DNA from: Pseudomonas sp. Bc-h
GTDB lineage: Bacteria; Pseudomonadota; Gammaproteobacteria; Pseudomonadales; Pseudomonadaceae
DNA length: 64,000 nucleotides
Assembly (NCBI RefSeq): GCF_002080045.1
Contig: NZ_MUIN01000011.1
Coordinates: forward strand, 62,001 to 126,000
Direction: 5' to 3'
Part shown: in pieces, positions 54,547-62,866 of the stretch
Layout: each line of letters starts with the position of its first letter
Position numbering within the stretch: position 1 is the first letter of the stretch
Notes under the pieces: generated by a model
Seen by the model: only the letters and a program-made list of their open reading frames with translations
What the model was told of the DNA's origin: nothing
Database searches by the model: none
Program-made: the position numbers and the translations under genes

Positions 54547-55551
54547 TCAGCGCGAGAACCGACTGCGATAATCACGGGGTGAAATCGCCAGATGACGCTG
54601 AAAAGTGACGCGCATGCGTTCTTCGTCTCCGAAGCCGCACGCGCCCGCAATCTGATCGATATTGCGGTCCGAATCCTCCAATAACCGACGCGCCGCCTCC
54701 AGACGGAAGATCTCCAGCGCCTTGGCCGGGCTGCGTCCGGTTTTCTGCTTGTAGACCCGGCTGAAATTGCGCGCACTCATGTTCGCCTGGCGGGCCAGGA
54801 TTTCGACATCCAGCTCTTCGCGCTGCAGGTTCTGCGTGAGCCAGACATGGAAACCGGCAAAAGTGTCGCCATCGTTCATCTGCGATTGCAGCATCTCGCT
54901 GAACTGCGACTGCCCGCCCGGGCGCTTCATGAACACCACCAACTCGCGGGCCACCTGCATCGCCACATCTCGCCCGCAATCGGCCTCGACCAGGGCCAGC
55001 GCCAGATCGATGCCCGCCGTGACGCCCGCCGACGTCCAGACCATGCCCTGTTGAATGAAAATCGCGTCCTGATCGACCTCGACCGTGGGAAAACGCGACT
55101 TGAGCATGTCGCACATCGCCCAGTGTGTCGCAGCGCGCTTGCTTTCGAGCAGACCCGCCTGCGCCAGCAGAAACGCGCCGCTGCAGACCGACGCCGTGCG
55201 CCTTGCCTGAGGCGCCATCCATGACAGCCAGTCAATTACATCGGGGTTATTGTCCAACGCACGAATGATCTCCGGCGCACCCGGCACAATGATGGTGTCC
55301 ACCTCTTCACCGGCGAATGACGACAGGGGAATGGTGTCCACCGTCACGCCTTCGGCGGTTATGGTCAGCCCCCCGGCGATGCTTGCCGTGGGGCGATCGT
55401 AACCGGCCAGGCCGCGCTCATTCATGGCCTTGGTGGCGCACCAGAAAACCGTCTGCGCCCCGGTCAGGTCCAGCAGGCCCATTTCGGGATAGGCAACGAA
55501 CAACACAGTACGAGGACGATTGAACGGCACGGCGAGCGCAGCACTGGACAT
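54547..55551 (-). CDS. GlxA-family AraC/DJ-1 transcriptional regulator
   Basis: 334 residues from the ATG at 55551; an ATG at 55608 would add 19 residues. An N-terminal DJ-1/PfpI-like domain (about 15-190), with the nucleophile-elbow VCSGAFLLAQ near 128, is joined to a C-terminal AraC domain with two HTHs (about 235-330). Members respond to nitrogenous metabolites such as glycine betaine, carnitine or arginine. The target is unknown; no catabolic genes adjoin. The last 55 nt overlap no other gene. Confidence 0.9.
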   Translation of the reverse strand: MSSAALAVPFNRPRTVLFVAYPEMGLLDLTGAQTVFWCATKAMNERGLAGYDRPTASIAGGLTITAEGVTVDTIPLSSFAGEEVDTIIVPGAPEIIRALDNNPDVIDWLSWMAPQARRTASVCSGAFLLAQAGLLESKRAATHWAMCDMLKSRFPTVEVDQDAIFIQQGMVWTSAGVTAGIDLALALVEADCGRDVAMQVARELVVFMKRPGGQSQFSEMLQSQMNDGDTFAGFHVWLTQNLQREELDVEILARQANMSARNFSRVYKQKTGRSPAKALEIFRLEAARRLLEDSDRNIDQIAGACGFGDEERMRVTFQRHLAISPRDYRSRFSR

Positions 55552-55780
55552 GACGAGCGGTCTCACTGACAAAAGCGCACATTTTGCCGATTCGCGGGCA
55601 AAGCGCACTCATCCTTAGGTAGGTTTTTTCAAGGCCTGGATCACTGCTGAACGATTTTTTGATGCTGAGGAAGGTGTAGCGAAAAACGGCGGGAATTCAA
55701 GGCGGGGCGAATCAATTCAAGCGGTGACCAGAGGCGCACGGCAGTGACACCCCTGGTCTTTCTCGGCGGTCTCAAGGTGT

Positions 55781-55957
55781 CTATTCCTCCTCTTCTTCCT
55801 CGTCGTCCACTAGCGTGAACCAGGGTTTCAGTTCGCTCAGCTCGAAATTGTCTGACTCCGCCCTGACTCTCCCGATACGGGGAAAGTCCGTGGGTTTTAA
55901 TGACACGGACGAGTCGAAGATCTCAGCGCTCGTCAATACAACGGATTTGTCAGCCAT
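55781..55957 (-). CDS. Small acidic protein, 58 residues, unrecognised
   Basis: A short frame with ATG at 55957 and a strong GGGAGG ribosome site 7 nt upstream. It runs to TAG at 55781. The sequence begins MADKSVVLTSAEIFD, has a central positive patch (FPRIGRVRAE), a WF near residue 46-47 and ends in DDEEEEEE. Codons are unusual for this genome: TTA, CTA, AGA, AGG, GTA and two TCA. No domain is recognised. It lies alone between the GlxA-type regulator and a diguanylate cyclase. It could be a genuine small protein or a secreted/modified peptide precursor; no maturation enzyme is near. Confidence 0.6.
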   Translation of the reverse strand: MADKSVVLTSAEIFDSSVSLKPTDFPRIGRVRAESDNFELSELKPWFTLVDDEEEEEE

Positions 55958-56090
55958 GTTTGAGCCTCCCTGTCCAAAGATGCGCGTAAGAACGCTGGGA
56001 AACTATAGACCAGCTTCGTGAACCACTCGTCGATTCACGACCCGCTGGTCATGACGCGCAAGACGGGCTTGGTGGCACGACCCATTCCCC

Positions 56091-56153
56091 GTAGCCGCAG
56101 GCTCGCCGGCGGTAGCGATCTCAGGTTCGCCACCGCCGGCAAGCCCTGCTGCA
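56091..56153. repeat. REP palindrome pair
   Basis: GTAGCCGCAGGCTCGCCGGC and CACCGCCGGCAAGCCCTGCT inverted, just after the cyclase stop at 56181 (its downstream side). Confidence 0.8.
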
Positions 56154-56180
56154 AAGTTCGGGGTTGCCCCTGCGGATCGG

Positions 56181-57122
56181 TCAGAACTCGCCATACTCCG
56201 CGCGCATGCGCCCGTTGCGTTTGACGTGGTAGAGCAAGCCATCAACCTTCTCGATGAACGCAACGGCCGTCTGATCCGGCCCGGGAACGATGGTCCCGAC
56301 ACCGAGGCTCAAGGTGAGCAAAGGCGAGACCTCAGACTTCTCATGGGGAATCTGCTGCTGACGAACCAGCTGCATGCATTTCTCCGACACGCGTCGCGCC
56401 TGATCCTGTGTGGTATCGGGCAGCAGCCAGACAAACTCTTCACCGCCGATGCGCGCGATGAAGTCCCGTGGATTGTTGGCGGCCAGGGACAGCGTCTTGG
56501 CCACCGTGCGCAACGCTTCATCGCCTTTGATGTGCCCGTAGTGGTCGTTGTACTGCTTGAAGTAATCGATATCCATCATGATCAGCGACATTGGCTGCCC
56601 GGTTTCCTGAGCGCTGGTCCACTCGCGCTCAAGCACGGTGTCGAACATGCGCCGGTTGGCAATGCCGGTCAGGCCGTCCTGATAGGAGTACGCTTCGAGC
56701 TGCTTCTGCAGGCGAACCAGATGTTCCTCGGTCTTCTTGCGCTCGCTGATGTCGAACATGAAACCCACCAGCGCCTCGACCTCGCCATTCTTGCGCACCA
56801 CGTGGACCACGTCGCGAATCCAGACGTATTCGCCGTCTTTGGTCAACGCGCGGTAATCGGCTTCATGATCGACCCCGGCCTTGGACTGGGACACGCAGAA
56901 GTTGACCACGTAATCGCGGTCGTCCGGGTGCATGCGCTCGACCCAGTCGTTGATGCCCACCCAACTGTCCTGCTCCCAGCCAAGCAACCGTTCGATCTGC
57001 GGACCGATGTAACTGAAGGTCATGCTCTCCCAATCAATCCGCCAAGGGATGGCCTTGGTCGATTCAAGCAGGGTTTTGTAGACGTCGCCGTCGGTGCCTG
57101 GGGGCAGGGATTCGTCACTCAT
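56181..57122 (-). CDS. PAS-GGEEF diguanylate cyclase, probably soluble
   Basis: 313 residues from the ATG at 57122. A PAS/PAC sensor region (about 10-130) with the end FMFDISERKK leads by a coiled coil to GGDEF (about 150-313). The active loop is IGGEEF, metal Asp in MDIDYFK. The tetrad before it reads NPRD, so the first Arg of the RxxD inhibitory site is missing and feedback inhibition may be weak. No TM segment. The signal is unknown. A REP follows; a short REP-containing gap precedes it. Confidence 0.9.
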   Translation of the reverse strand: MSDESLPPGTDGDVYKTLLESTKAIPWRIDWESMTFSYIGPQIERLLGWEQDSWVGINDWVERMHPDDRDYVVNFCVSQSKAGVDHEADYRALTKDGEYVWIRDVVHVVRKNGEVEALVGFMFDISERKKTEEHLVRLQKQLEAYSYQDGLTGIANRRMFDTVLEREWTSAQETGQPMSLIMMDIDYFKQYNDHYGHIKGDEALRTVAKTLSLAANNPRDFIARIGGEEFVWLLPDTTQDQARRVSEKCMQLVRQQQIPHEKSEVSPLLTLSLGVGTIVPGPDQTAVAFIEKVDGLLYHVKRNGRMRAEYGEF

Positions 57123-57263
57123 GATCGACCACGTTCCGGAAGAAAGAAGGTGGCGACAGCATGTTGCCACTATCGGCACCGCGCAAGAGTGGCGTCGGCG
57201 TCAGAAGAGACTTTCCAGACGGCTGGTTGAAGGCCAGCTATATATGATCTATCGACACTTCTC

Positions 57264-57348
57264 TGTAGCAGTCCGGCTTGCCGGCGGTTGCGTTCGCCAG
57301 ATCGAACCCAGGCCCGAATCCGTCACCGCCGGCAAGCCGGACTGCTAC
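57264..57348. repeat. REP palindrome pair
   Basis: GTAGCAGTCCGGCTTGCCGG and ACCGCCGGCAAGCCGGACTG, with a longer than usual middle (about 46 nt). Confidence 0.85.
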
Positions 57349-57361
57349 AGGGCAGGCCTCA

Positions 57362-58642
57362 TCACGGCAGCAACGAGTAAACCAGCGCCGAAATCGACAC
57401 CAGACCGACCACTACCACAAATACGTTGGACAGCTTGCCCGCGTACTGACGCATGGCAGGAACCTTGCGCACGGCGTACATCGGCATCAGGAACAGCAAC
57501 GCGGCGATGACCGGACCACCGAGGGTTTCGATCATGCCAAGTATGCTCGGGTTCAGTGTCGCCACCAGCCAGCAAACCACCAACATGAACGCTGCAGTGA
57601 GGCGGTCCAGCGTGCGTGGCGACGGACGACGACCGCTCTTGACCACCAGGCCCTTGAGGCCCTCACTGGCACCGATGTAGTGACCCAGGAACGATTTGGT
57701 GATCGCCACGAAAGCAATTAACGGCGCGGCGAAAGCGATGGTCGGATTGCTGAAGTGGTTGGCAAGGTACGAGAGGATCGACAGGTTTTGAGACTTCGCC
57801 TCGGCCAGTTGCTCCGGCGACAGCGTCAGCACGCAACTGAAGACGAAGAACAGCACCATGACCACCATCAGGCCATGGGCACGGGCAAGAATCTGCGAGC
57901 TGCGCTGTTCGGCCTGGTCACCGTACTGACGCTTTTGATCCACGGCGAACGCGGAAATGATCGGCGAATGGTTGAACGAAAACACCATCACCGGAATCGC
58001 CAGCCATAAGGTGTGCAGCAAGGCCGAAGGTGCAGGAACGCTGGTGGCTGTGCAGAGAATGCCGCCGGTCCAGTGCGGAATCAGAAACACGGCCAGAAAC
58101 AGCAGCGCGACGATGAACGGATAGACCATCAAGCTCATGGCCTTGACGATCAGCCGCTCGCCGCAACGCACCACCGCCAACAGGCCGATGATCAGCACGA
58201 ATGCCAGCACCGCGCGGGGAGGCGATTGAACGTGCAATTGGTGTTCGAGGAAGCTGGCGACGGTGTTGGTCAGCGCGACGCTGTAAATCAGCAGGATCGG
58301 GAACACCGCGAAGAAATAAAGCAGGGTGATCAGCGCCCCGGCTTTCTTGCCGAAATGCTGCTCGACGACTTCAGTGATGTCCGCGCCTTCGCGACCTGAC
58401 AACACGAAGCGAGTCAGCCCGCGGTGCGCGTAAAACGTCATGGGGAATGCCAGCACGGCAAGCATCAGCAAAGGCCAGAAGCCACCGATACCTGCGTTGA
58501 TCGGCAGGAACAGAGTGCCTGCGCCGATGGCGGTGCCAAACAGCCCGAGCATCCAGGTGGTGTCGTGGCGGTTCCAGGTAGTCGTCACGCTTGCGGGCGC
58601 GGCGTCGATGCGTTGTTCGACGCTGTTGGCCTGATCATTCAT
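57362..58642 (-). CDS. HAAAP-family serine/aromatic amino acid transporter (SdaC-like)
   Basis: 426 residues from the ATG at 58642. Eleven hydrophobic segments are seen, starting with GTAIGAGTLFLPINAG (about 34-49). The HNH-like block SFNHSPIISAFAVDQKR (about 220-236) is typical of SdaC serine/proton symporters. A frame to 58774 adds residues without a ribosome site. The substrate is serine or threonine by resemblance; no deaminase gene adjoins. It is flanked by REPs. Confidence 0.88.
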   Translation of the reverse strand: MNDQANSVEQRIDAAPASVTTTWNRHDTTWMLGLFGTAIGAGTLFLPINAGIGGFWPLLMLAVLAFPMTFYAHRGLTRFVLSGREGADITEVVEQHFGKKAGALITLLYFFAVFPILLIYSVALTNTVASFLEHQLHVQSPPRAVLAFVLIIGLLAVVRCGERLIVKAMSLMVYPFIVALLFLAVFLIPHWTGGILCTATSVPAPSALLHTLWLAIPVMVFSFNHSPIISAFAVDQKRQYGDQAEQRSSQILARAHGLMVVMVLFFVFSCVLTLSPEQLAEAKSQNLSILSYLANHFSNPTIAFAAPLIAFVAITKSFLGHYIGASEGLKGLVVKSGRRPSPRTLDRLTAAFMLVVCWLVATLNPSILGMIETLGGPVIAALLFLMPMYAVRKVPAMRQYAGKLSNVFVVVVGLVSISALVYSLLP

Positions 58643-58862
58643 CCGGTCGATTTCTCCGTTGCCGGTGATAGCTACAAGGTCAAAAGCGCGTCGAAAAGCT
58701 CGGCAGTCAGCGCCCCTGACCGGTTCTCTACAGGGAAAGGGGCGCGATTGTCCGGGATTAGAGAGCAGAATCAAAGGGTTGTCGGAGGGATGGTCATGCT
58801 TTCAGAGGTTTGCGACGGGCCACTGCGACAACGTAGCGCAGGGTACAGGGCATGGATCATCC

Positions 58863-58928
58863 GTAGCAGTCCGGCTTGCTGGTGGTGACAGTCGCTTGAT
58901 CGCCACCGCCGGCAAGCCGGACTGCTAC
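58863..58928. repeat. REP palindrome pair
   Basis: GTAGCAGTCCGGCTTGCTGG and ACCGCCGGCAAGCCGGACTG, between the transporter start and the end of the sensor gene. Confidence 0.85.
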
Positions 58929-58946
58929 CGGTGAGTAAGGGCCCGA

Positions 58947-60275
58947 TCAGCCATCGACCCGCCGCAACGGCATGCTCAACTCCACCCGCAACCCGTCACT
59001 GCGGCTGTCGAACTTCAGCGAGCACGCACAGCGCTGGACGATGGCCTGAACGATCGCCAGACCCAAGCCGGCGCCGGGGCTCTTGCCGTTGCGCCAGAAG
59101 CGCTGGGTCAGTTTGTCCAGATCGGGCTCCGGAATGCCGGGGCCGTAATCCCGGACGCGGAAATGCGCCTGGCCATCGAAGGTCTCGATACTCAACTCCA
59201 CCCGCGCGCCCACTTGAGTGTGACGCAAGGCGTTGTCCAGCAGATTGCGCAGCGCCGCCACTGCCAGCGCCGCGGGCATCTCCACCGGCGCTGTGGATAA
59301 CTGCGTCGGCAAGATCAATTCGATGCGCTGGTCATCGCCGTGGTTGGCATCGTGAATCGCCAGCCGTGCGACCTTCTCGGCATCACATTGCACGCCATCG
59401 TCGAACGACAGGCTGCCTTCGACCCGCGCCAGCAAGAGCAACTGCTCAAGGGTCCGATGCATCCGGTCGGCGCCCTCTTCTGCATGGGCCAGCGCCTTGT
59501 CGCGCTTGTCGCCTTCGGTCATGCGCGCCACTTGCAAGTGGGTTTTGATCGCCGTCAGTGGACTGCGCAACTCATGGGCCGCATCGCCGGTCAGTCGGCG
59601 TTCGCGTTCCAGAGTCTGGGCGATGCGCTGGAATAACTGGTTCTGGCTCTTCAGCAACGGCTGCAACTCGCTGGGCAGATTCGGCACGTCCAGCGGCTCG
59701 ACCGAATCGGCGCTGTGTCGATTCAATGCATCGCGCATGCGATTGAGTGGCGCCAGCCCGCGCCCGATGCCGAACCAGACCAGTATCAGGCTGCCGAACA
59801 GCGCCACGAGCACCGGCACCGATGCCGCCAGCAGCACCGAATGCCCCAGCACGTCGCGTTCGATCTGCCGGTCCGCGGTACTCACGCGCACGTTGCCGTG
59901 CATCATGGTGTACACGCGCCAGTGTTCGTTGTTGATCATCTGGTCATGGAAACCGCTCGCGTCGGCCTTGAGCGGTTCGGCGGGCGAGCTTTCGGTACGC
60001 GCCAACACTTGCCCACGCAGAGAACTCAACTGACAGGCCATGCCGTTGGGAATCCCGAGTTCACCGGCCCGCAGCGAGCGACCCTCGCCGTCGGCGGGCA
60101 TCTGCATCTGTTCCAGCAGCCCCGCCACCATACGCGCCGACGCTTCAAGCCGCTGGTCAAGGGACTCCATCATTTGCGTGCGCAGGTCACGTAGCATCCA
60201 CGCGGCGGCCAGCACCCAGATCAGAATGAACGCCGAGCCCAGAATCAGGCTGAGGCGAGTTCGCAGACTCATCAT
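58947..60275 (-). CDS. dsbS: Sensor histidine kinase, DsbS-like
   Basis: 442 residues. TM1 (about 8-28), periplasmic loop (about 30-145), TM2 (about 147-170), HAMP, HisKA with the H box in DAAHELRSPLTAI (about 233-245), and HATPase with N and G boxes. A lone periplasmic Cys81 (MACQL) sits close to Cys82, which I recall as the copper-sensing residue of P. aeruginosa DsbS. Its start overlaps the regulator stop. The operon is divergent from dsbD. Kinase identity is firm; copper sensing is by analogy. Confidence 0.88.
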   Translation of the reverse strand: MMSLRTRLSLILGSAFILIWVLAAAWMLRDLRTQMMESLDQRLEASARMVAGLLEQMQMPADGEGRSLRAGELGIPNGMACQLSSLRGQVLARTESSPAEPLKADASGFHDQMINNEHWRVYTMMHGNVRVSTADRQIERDVLGHSVLLAASVPVLVALFGSLILVWFGIGRGLAPLNRMRDALNRHSADSVEPLDVPNLPSELQPLLKSQNQLFQRIAQTLERERRLTGDAAHELRSPLTAIKTHLQVARMTEGDKRDKALAHAEEGADRMHRTLEQLLLLARVEGSLSFDDGVQCDAEKVARLAIHDANHGDDQRIELILPTQLSTAPVEMPAALAVAALRNLLDNALRHTQVGARVELSIETFDGQAHFRVRDYGPGIPEPDLDKLTQRFWRNGKSPGAGLGLAIVQAIVQRCACSLKFDSRSDGLRVELSMPLRRVDG

Positions 60276-60955
60276 CCTTGCTGCTCCGCAACATCACCGG
60301 CAGGACCGAGGCGATAGCCCAGGCCGCGCACGGTCTCGATGATGCCGCCACCGAGCTTGCGCCGCAGATGATGAATATGAACGTTGAGGGCGTTGCTTTC
60401 GACTTCGTCACCGAAGCCATAGACGCAGTCCTTCAGTTGCTCGCTGGACAGCACCCGACCGTTGTTGTTGAGCAATGCCTGAAGCAGCGCCTGCTCACGT
60501 CGCGACAGATCGACAGGCTGGCCAGCCAGACGGGTCTCGCGACTGCTGGGGTCGTAAGTCAGGGCGCCATGCTCGATGACGTTGACGCTGCGTCCGGCCA
60601 TGCGCCGCACGAGCGTGTGCAGCCGGGCGCTGAGCTCGCGCAGGTCGAAGGGCTTGAGCAGGTAATCATCGGCCCCTGCCTGCAGGCCATCGACGCGATC
60701 GGTGACGGTGTCGCGCGCGGTGAGGATCAGCACCGGAATGTCGACGCCCTGCTGGCGCAACTGGCGCAACAGTTTGAGGCCGTCTTCATCCGGCAAGCCG
60801 AGGTCCAGCACCATGACATCGAAATGCGCCGCCGAGAGCATCGCCCGCGCCGCCGACGCAGTGGCAACACGGTCAACGGTCAGCCCTTGGGCATCGAGCC
60901 CTGCAGCAATGCCGCTGGCAATCAGGTCGTCGTCTTCACAGAGCAGTACGTGCAT
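60272..60955 (-). CDS. dsbR: OmpR-family response regulator, DsbR-like
   Basis: 227 residues from the ATG at 60955 (GAGG 6 nt upstream). Receiver domain with acidic pair CEDDD and phospho-Asp in LDLGLPDED (about 50-55), Lys in LLKPFD (about 101), then an OmpR winged helix with SSEQLKDCVYG and the wing GYRL. It is the partner of the sensor gene that it overlaps by 4 nt. The divergent dsbD gene is the probable target through the direct repeats at 60994 and 61068. The order matches PA2476-PA2480 as I recall it. Confidence 0.9.
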   Translation of the reverse strand: MHVLLCEDDDLIASGIAAGLDAQGLTVDRVATASAARAMLSAAHFDVMVLDLGLPDEDGLKLLRQLRQQGVDIPVLILTARDTVTDRVDGLQAGADDYLLKPFDLRELSARLHTLVRRMAGRSVNVIEHGALTYDPSSRETRLAGQPVDLSRREQALLQALLNNNGRVLSSEQLKDCVYGFGDEVESNALNVHIHHLRRKLGGGIIETVRGLGYRLGPAGDVAEQQG

Positions 60956-60993
60956 GGGCGGCCTCGACAAAAAGGCGATTGAATCAGCGGGGG

Positions 60994-61011
60994 ATTAAGG
61001 GTGGATTATGC
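60994..61011 (-). promoter_or_regulatory. Candidate DsbR direct repeat, regulator side
   Basis: GATTAAG and GATTATG spaced 11 nt start to start; on the minus strand this reads (C/A)TAATC twice. OmpR-type dimers bind 11-bp-phased direct repeats. Confidence 0.5.
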
Positions 61012-61067
61012 AGCAGGCGGCAGACGTCCGCTTTTGATTCTGGGCGCTGCCTGTGAGAACCCCGCCG

Positions 61068-61085
61068 TTAATCAGCCCTTAATCA
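61068..61085 (+). promoter_or_regulatory. Candidate DsbR direct repeat, dsbD side
   Basis: TTAATCA-GCCC-TTAATCA, two identical 7-mers 11 nt apart. The second copy is 18 nt before a TTCATT -10-like word and 45 nt before the dsbD start. It is a very typical OmpR-class activator site. Confidence 0.6.
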
Positions 61086-61129
61086 CCGCCCGTCACTCTC
61101 GCTTCATTCACGATCTGCCGGGTGTATGC

Positions 61130-62866
61130 ATGCGTAAGTTGTTGCTGCTGCTGATGCTTCTGTTGTTTCCCTTGCTGGCGCAAGCGCTGCCCGGCACAGA
61201 CTTGTTCAAGAAGCCGGATTTCCTGCCTGTCGGACAGGCGTTCATGTTCAGTTCAGAGCGTCTGGAGTCCGGGGAAACACGTCTGTACTGGCAGATATCC
61301 GACGGATATTACCTGTACCAGAAGCGGCTTAAATTCGAGGGACTGAGCGTCAATCAGCAACCTGCTCTGCCGCCGGGCGAGGAGCACAACGACGAGTATT
61401 TCGGTCAACAGCAGGTGTATCGCCAAGGGCTTGAATTGGTGATCCCCGCTTCCGCCAAGGGCCAGGTCAAGGTCGGTTGGCAGGGTTGTGCCGACGCCGG
61501 GCTGTGTTATCCCCCGCAAAGCCAGGTCATCGATCTGGGAGGCGGCAGCGCCAAGGTGGTCGACGGCCAGGCGCAGGATCAGACGTTGGCCAGCAACCTG
61601 CAGGAGCGTTCGCTGGGCTGGAGTCTGCTGATTTTCTTCGGTCTCGGTCAGTTGCTGGCTTTCACCCCTTGTTCGTTGCCGATGTTGCCGATTCTGGCGG
61701 GCGTGGTGGTGGGCAGTGGCGCTCGGCCTCGACGCGGTTTCGCGCTGGCGGGTGTCTATGTGCTGAGCATGGCCCTGATCTACGCTGGTTTGGGTGTCGT
61801 TGCTGCGCTACTCGGCGGCAATCTGCAATCGACACTGCAACAGCCCTGGTTGCTGGGCAGTTTCGCCGGGCTGTTCGTCCTTCTATCGCTGCCGATGTTC
61901 GGGTTTTTCGAGCTGCAATTACCAGGTTTCCTGCGTGATCGACTTGAAAACGCCGGGCGCCAGCGCCAAGGCGGAAGCCTGCTGGGCGCTGGCGTTCTCG
62001 GTGCCTTGTCCGGACTGATGGTCGGGCCTTGCATGACCGCGCCACTGGCCGGCGCGCTGCTGTACATCGCGCAAAGCGGTAATGCCCTGCACGGCGCGCT
62101 GGTGCTGTTCGTCATGGGCCTGGGCATTGGCCTGCCATTGTTGTTGGTCGTCACTGTCGGCAATCGCTTCCTGCCCAAACCCGGGGCGTGGATGGATCTG
62201 GTCAAAGGCGTGTTCGGCTTCCTGTTACTGGGCACCGCGCTGATCATGATCAGGCCGTTGCTGGATGAAACCCTGTGGCTGGCGCTGTTCGGCGTATTGC
62301 TATTGATCGTCGCTTTCAGCGCTATCGCTCAGACCCGCCACCTGAAGCGCGCCGCCTTGATCGCCGGCCCGGCTGGGATAGTGCTGGGCCTGTGGGGCGT
62401 GATGATGATGGTGGGCGCAGCCGGTGGCGGCTACGATCCCTGGCAGCCGCTGAAGATTTACAGCGGTGCGCGAGGCGACTTGACCCGCGAAAGCCACGAC
62501 GCATTCACGACGGTAAAAGACCCCGCCGTCCTCGACCGCGAACTGGCCACCGCCAGCAGCAATGGCCAGTGGGTCTTGATCGACTACTACGCCGACTGGT
62601 GCGTGTCCTGCAAGATCATGGAGAAGAACGTATTCGGCAAGGCTGACGTCATTCAGGCGTTGAACGGCGTTCGGCTGCTACGCCTGGACGTAACGGCGGA
62701 CAACGATGCCAGCCGTGAATTGCTCAAGCGTTATCAGGTTCCCGGCCCACCAACAATGCTGTGGATCGGTCCAGACGGCAGCGAACGTCGGGAGCGCCGC
62801 ATCACTGGCGAGGTCGATGACAAGCAATTTACCGAGCAATGGCAGACCACCCGGGAGCGCGGCTGA
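61130..62866 (+). CDS. dsbD: Thiol:disulfide interchange protein DsbD
   Basis: 578 residues from the ATG at 61130. It carries electrons from cytoplasmic thioredoxin to periplasmic Dsb proteins. Order: signal peptide (to about 22), N-terminal domain with the pair in GCADAGLCYPP (about 125-135), eight TM helices with redox cysteines in FTPCSLPMLP and VGPCMTAPLAG, and the C-terminal thioredoxin domain with WCVSCK (about 485-490). It is divergent from the two-component system and overlaps the next gene by 1 nt. Confidence 0.96.
   Translation: MRKLLLLLMLLLFPLLAQALPGTDLFKKPDFLPVGQAFMFSSERLESGETRLYWQISDGYYLYQKRLKFEGLSVNQQPALPPGEEHNDEYFGQQQVYRQGLELVIPASAKGQVKVGWQGCADAGLCYPPQSQVIDLGGGSAKVVDGQAQDQTLASNLQERSLGWSLLIFFGLGQLLAFTPCSLPMLPILAGVVVGSGARPRRGFALAGVYVLSMALIYAGLGVVAALLGGNLQSTLQQPWLLGSFAGLFVLLSLPMFGFFELQLPGFLRDRLENAGRQRQGGSLLGAGVLGALSGLMVGPCMTAPLAGALLYIAQSGNALHGALVLFVMGLGIGLPLLLVVTVGNRFLPKPGAWMDLVKGVFGFLLLGTALIMIRPLLDETLWLALFGVLLLIVAFSAIAQTRHLKRAALIAGPAGIVLGLWGVMMMVGAAGGGYDPWQPLKIYSGARGDLTRESHDAFTTVKDPAVLDRELATASSNGQWVLIDYYADWCVSCKIMEKNVFGKADVIQALNGVRLLRLDVTADNDASRELLKRYQVPGPPTMLWIGPDGSERRERRITGEVDDKQFTEQWQTTRERG

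Noticed and set aside
55815..56021. A 68-codon plus-strand frame opposite the acidic micro-ORF
   Set aside because: It has no ribosome site, whereas the minus-strand frame has a strong one; I kept only the latter.
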